DNA of 8,524 nucleotides from JBKBXU01 sp046313675 (GTDB lineage Bacteria > Bacteroidota > Bacteroidia > Cytophagales > Cytophagaceae), in assembly GCA_046313675.1 (NCBI GenBank), contig JBKBXU010000200.1, positions 1 through 8,524 on the forward strand, read 5' to 3'. This document shows positions 6,269 through 8,524 of this stretch, in pieces. The translations under genes were made by a program, and so were the position numbers. The notes under the pieces are model-generated. The model saw nothing but the letters and a program-made list of their open reading frames with translations. It made no database searches and was not told the origin of the DNA. Every line of letters begins with the position of its first letter. Position 1 is the first letter of the stretch.

Positions 6269-7657
6269 ATGAGGAGAAGTGCATGTGTTTTGGTGATTTG
6301 TCTGTTGTGTTTTTCTTGTGCTACCTATTATCAAAAAAATGCCAGGTTTAATTCTTATTTTCAGCAAGGCCAGCTGAAAGAAGCTGCTCATGTTCTTGAA
6401 ACTTCCAAAAAACTCCGTAAAAAAGAAAAATTGCTTTATTATCTCAATCGAGGTGTGCTATCTTCCATGAAGGGAGAGTATGCTGAAAGCAATGTCTTCT
6501 TTGAACAAGCATATCTCATGGTGGAAGATTATCAGGTCAATTACCTTAACGAGGGAGCTGCTTTTCTTTCCAATCCTAATATGGTTGCTTACCGTGGGGA
6601 AAACTTTGAGCAATTGCTTATTAATTATTATAAGGCTTTAAATTTTTTAAAGCTAGGTAACATTGAAGCAGCACTGGTGGAGTGTCGCAGAATGAACATA
6701 CGACTGAACCAGATTAACAGCTTTTACGATTCCGAAAATAAATATAAACGCGATGCCTTCATGCATAACCTTATGGGCATTATTTATGATGCAGCAGGAG
6801 AATATAATAATGCTTTTATAGCCTATCGTAATGCGTACAACATTTATCAGGAAGATTATATTGAAATGTTCGGGTTTGGGGCTCCGGAGCAAGTAAAAAA
6901 AGACCTTCTCAGAACAGCATATTTAAATGGATTTTTCACTGATCTGGATTTTTATGAGCGACAGTTTGGAATAAAATATATCCATGATTCATCGAAGAAA
7001 GGCAGTCTGGTATTTTTTTGGCATAATGGTCTTGGCCCTGTAAAATCTGAATGGAGTATTAATTTTAATATTATACGAGGAAGAGGAGGAAACGTCATGT
7101 TTGTGAATGAGCAAATGGGATTGAGTTTCCCTTTCGCTATGTCAGGTGATAATTATCAATCATCAGGTTTGAGTGACTTGGAGTTTATCAGGGTAGCCTT
7201 TCCAAAATATATAGAAAGACCATTATTGTATAATAGCGCTAAGCTCTCCGTAGGTAGTAAAGAATTTCATCTTGAAAAAGCGCAGGATGTCAATGCCATA
7301 GCATTTCGTTCCTTACAGGATCGTATGCTGCTCGAAATGGGCAAATCTTTGCTTCGGGTAGGATTGAAGAAAGCAACTGAATACAAATTAAGAAGTCAGC
7401 ACAGTGGTGCAGGCGCTGCGGTGGGTATATTTAATGCCATTACAGAAAAAGCAGATACAAGACACTGGCAAACATTGCCTCATAACATACATTATACCCG
7501 TATACCCTTAGAAGAAGGTGTGCATGAAGTTACTTTTACCGGATCAGGTAAGAATAGCAATAAATCTGAAAAATTTAGCTTTGAGATTTATTCAGGACAT
7601 ACCCATTTTCAAACATTTCATTCCTTGGAAATGGGAAATGATTTTGTGATGCCTTAA
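6269..7657 (+). CDS. COG3014-like lipoprotein with TPR-like repeats
   Basis: The function of this 462-residue protein is unknown. The N-terminus MRRSACVLVICLLCFSC is a lipoprotein signal peptide; Cys17 would be lipidated, though Cys rather than Leu at -3 makes the lipobox slightly atypical. Residues about 25-195 hold helical TPR-like repeats, for example RGVLSSMKGEYAESNVFFEQ, then NFLKLGNIEAALVECRRM, then GIIYDAAGEYNNAFIAYRNA. From about 245 the protein becomes a beta-rich domain beginning SLVFFWHNGLGPVKSEW. A conserved-looking C-terminal block has ADTRHWQTLPHNI and an R-x-P-L-x-x-G strand. This order, TPR then GLGPxK then ADTRxWxxLP, is what I recall for COG3014 proteins, which are often encoded next to LpoB-like proteins, as here. 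A scaffold role for TPRs in the envelope is inference. No promoter matching the consensus is seen in the 60-base gap, so it probably depends on read-through of the preceding hairpin. Confidence 0.8.
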   Translation: MRRSACVLVICLLCFSCATYYQKNARFNSYFQQGQLKEAAHVLETSKKLRKKEKLLYYLNRGVLSSMKGEYAESNVFFEQAYLMVEDYQVNYLNEGAAFLSNPNMVAYRGENFEQLLINYYKALNFLKLGNIEAALVECRRMNIRLNQINSFYDSENKYKRDAFMHNLMGIIYDAAGEYNNAFIAYRNAYNIYQEDYIEMFGFGAPEQVKKDLLRTAYLNGFFTDLDFYERQFGIKYIHDSSKKGSLVFFWHNGLGPVKSEWSINFNIIRGRGGNVMFVNEQMGLSFPFAMSGDNYQSSGLSDLEFIRVAFPKYIERPLLYNSAKLSVGSKEFHLEKAQDVNAIAFRSLQDRMLLEMGKSLLRVGLKKATEYKLRSQHSGAGAAVGIFNAITEKADTRHWQTLPHNIHYTRIPLEEGVHEVTFTGSGKNSNKSEKFSFEIYSGHTHFQTFHSLEMGNDFVMP

Positions 7658-7684
7658 CAAAGATGCCTTTCGTGAGTTTGTTAA

Positions 7685-7707
7685 TATATTTAATAAACGA
7701 TCGATCG
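7685..7707 (+). promoter_or_regulatory. Possible -7 element and a 10-bp palindrome at the channel gene start
   Basis: TATATTTA (7685-7692) is one base from the TAnnTTTG consensus and identical to the element before the receptor gene. It is followed by the perfect palindrome CGATCGATCG (7698-7707), whose last base is the G of the GTG start. Upstream, TTAACAAA (7654-7661) and TTTGTTAA (7677-7684) form an 8-bp AT-rich dyad over the previous stop codon, without a T tract. Any of these may be chance; none is proven regulatory. Confidence 0.3.
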
Positions 7708-8524
7708 TGCCTGAATCACAGGAAAATTATAGAAAACCCCAGTCCATTAAAAATCGACGACGGCTTCGGAATAGTCGTCGTTTTAAAGGGCGGCGTTCAG
7801 GGCAGAAAGCTGCCGGAGCAAAAAGTCGGTTAAGACGATTTCGGCAGGCAACATTTCTGGCTGTGGTAATTACGACCCTTTTATTGCTTGTACTTGAACC
7901 AGGAGGGGCCGAAACAGTACAAAATGACACCTTGCCTCAGACTCCGGATACGGTATCAGTAATCGAAGATATACCGGTAGAAGATCTTATAGAGCAAAGA
8001 GCAGAGAAGGAAGTGGAAGAGGTAGACGAACCTGTTGATCCTGTAGAAACGGTAAGTGAAGCATGGATGACTATTCGTGAACTTGTAAAGGCGTTTTATC
8101 GCAATCTTCCTCGTTTTATAATTGCTCTTCTAATTATAGTTTTCACTTATTTCCTCACTAAAGGGTTTAATTATATTACTAAAAAAACCATTGGAAACTG
8201 GGAGCGTTCTCATGGAATTATAGCGGTCGTAGGCGTATTCATCTGGTTGATTGCCATAAGTATAATTTTTGGTGTACTTTCAGGTGATATCAGAGCCCTT
8301 ATTGGTTCTTTGGGTTTGGTTGGCCTGGCATTGTCTTGGGCTTTACAGACTCCCATTGAAAGTTTTACCGGTTGGTTGTTGAACTCATTCCAGGGATATT
8401 ATCGGATAGGAGATCGTATTGTGGTAGGAGAGGTTTTTGGAGATGTGTATAAAATTGATTTTTTAACTACCACCGTTTGGGAGGTGGGCGCTCCTTACCT
8501 GCGTGATGAATTAAAAATAAAGTG
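7707..8524 (+). CDS. MscS-family mechanosensitive ion channel (3' partial)
   Basis: This encodes an inner-membrane channel expected to open under membrane tension and release solutes in hypo-osmotic shock. It runs off the window after 272 codons. Residues 1-46 are strikingly basic, with 18 Lys/Arg. A hydrophobic segment (about 50-63, FLAVVITTLLLLVL) and a very acidic linker (about 64-120) follow. Two membrane helices come next (around PRFIIALLIIVFTYFL and IIAVVGVFIWLIAISIIF), then the MscS pore helix and start of the beta domain: LGLVGLALSWALQTPIESF, then YYRIGDRIVVGEVFGDV and LTTTVW. E. coli MscS has the comparable LGAAGLAVGLALQ and FRAGEYVDLGGVAG. Predicted topology is N-terminus in, linker in the periplasm, C-terminus in. 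The GTG at 7707 is chosen because no ATG, GTG or TTG occurs upstream in frame after the stop at 7647-7649; the first in-frame ATG (8067) would discard the first hydrophobic segment. Spacing to the previous stop is 49 bases. Confidence 0.88.
   Translation, partial: MPESQENYRKPQSIKNRRRLRNSRRFKGRRSGQKAAGAKSRLRRFRQATFLAVVITTLLLLVLEPGGAETVQNDTLPQTPDTVSVIEDIPVEDLIEQRAEKEVEEVDEPVDPVETVSEAWMTIRELVKAFYRNLPRFIIALLIIVFTYFLTKGFNYITKKTIGNWERSHGIIAVVGVFIWLIAISIIFGVLSGDIRALIGSLGLVGLALSWALQTPIESFTGWLLNSFQGYYRIGDRIVVGEVFGDVYKIDFLTTTVWEVGAPYLRDELKIK
7755..7784 (+). other. Terminator-like hairpin inside the 5' end of the channel gene
   Basis: CGACGAC (7755-7761) pairs with GTCGTCG (7774-7780) around the loop GGCTTCGGAATA, followed by TTTT. 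The left arm is preceded by a run of A. It lies within the Arg-rich codons about 16 codons after the GTG start. It could act as a weak attenuator or simply reflect CGA/CGT arginine codons on both arms. Confidence 0.4.

Noticed and set aside
7755..7784. Intrinsic terminator for the COG3014-like gene
   Set aside because: It lies inside the + strand coding frame of the channel, has only four T after the stem, and its arms are explained by arginine codons; kept only as a possible attenuator.
7727..7930. Minus-strand frame of 67 codons opposite the channel gene start
   Set aside because: Its Arg-rich content mirrors the basic codons on the + strand, which continue in frame into a clear MscS domain.
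8067..8069. ATG as the start of the MscS channel
   Set aside because: It would remove a well-formed hydrophobic segment and the charged regions, although the frame is coding-like back to the GTG at 7707.

Overview
The window looks like chromosomal DNA of a Bacteroidota bacterium, most likely of the Cytophagia/Cytophagales type. The evidence is AT-leaning coding sequence, start codons without clear Shine-Dalgarno sites but with A-rich leaders, several TAnnTTTG-like -7 promoter elements, a TonB-dependent receptor with an N-terminal carboxypeptidase-regulatory-like domain, and several short lipoproteins ending in [LVF]-[AS]-C lipoboxes. I cannot fix the genus. All genes lie on the + strand. I saw no tRNA, rRNA, CRISPR array, insertion sequence or phage gene.

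Layout: (1) 1-1311 is the 3' part of the gene for the E2 subunit of pyruvate dehydrogenase; its 5' end is outside the window, and it is closed by a strong intrinsic terminator at 1326-1359. (2) 1386-2346 is a two-gene unit: a small lipocalin-like lipoprotein whose stop is one base from the start of hslV, the proteasome-like peptidase. hslU is not here. (3) 2347-2424 holds a long imperfect inverted repeat that overlaps a consensus -7 element just before rpe (2425-3078, ribulose-phosphate 3-epimerase). (4) 3112-5529 encodes an 805-residue TonB-dependent outer-membrane receptor with no SusD partner. (5) 5621-7657 holds two lipoproteins, an LpoB-family protein and a COG3014-like TPR protein, separated by a hairpin. 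(6) 7707 to the window end is the start of an MscS-family mechanosensitive channel with a strongly basic N-terminus and an acidic linker. Its GTG start sits on a 10-bp palindrome.

How they fit together: the left half is housekeeping (central carbon metabolism, protein turnover, pentose phosphate pathway). The right half is envelope biology: outer-membrane uptake, two periplasm-facing lipoproteins of families that tend to travel together, and an inner-membrane tension-gated channel. No dramatic new system is visible. The items most worth a second look are the LpoB/COG3014/MscS envelope cluster, the polybasic-TM-acidic head of the channel, the inverted repeat on the rpe promoter, and an abrupt composition change inside the E2 gene.
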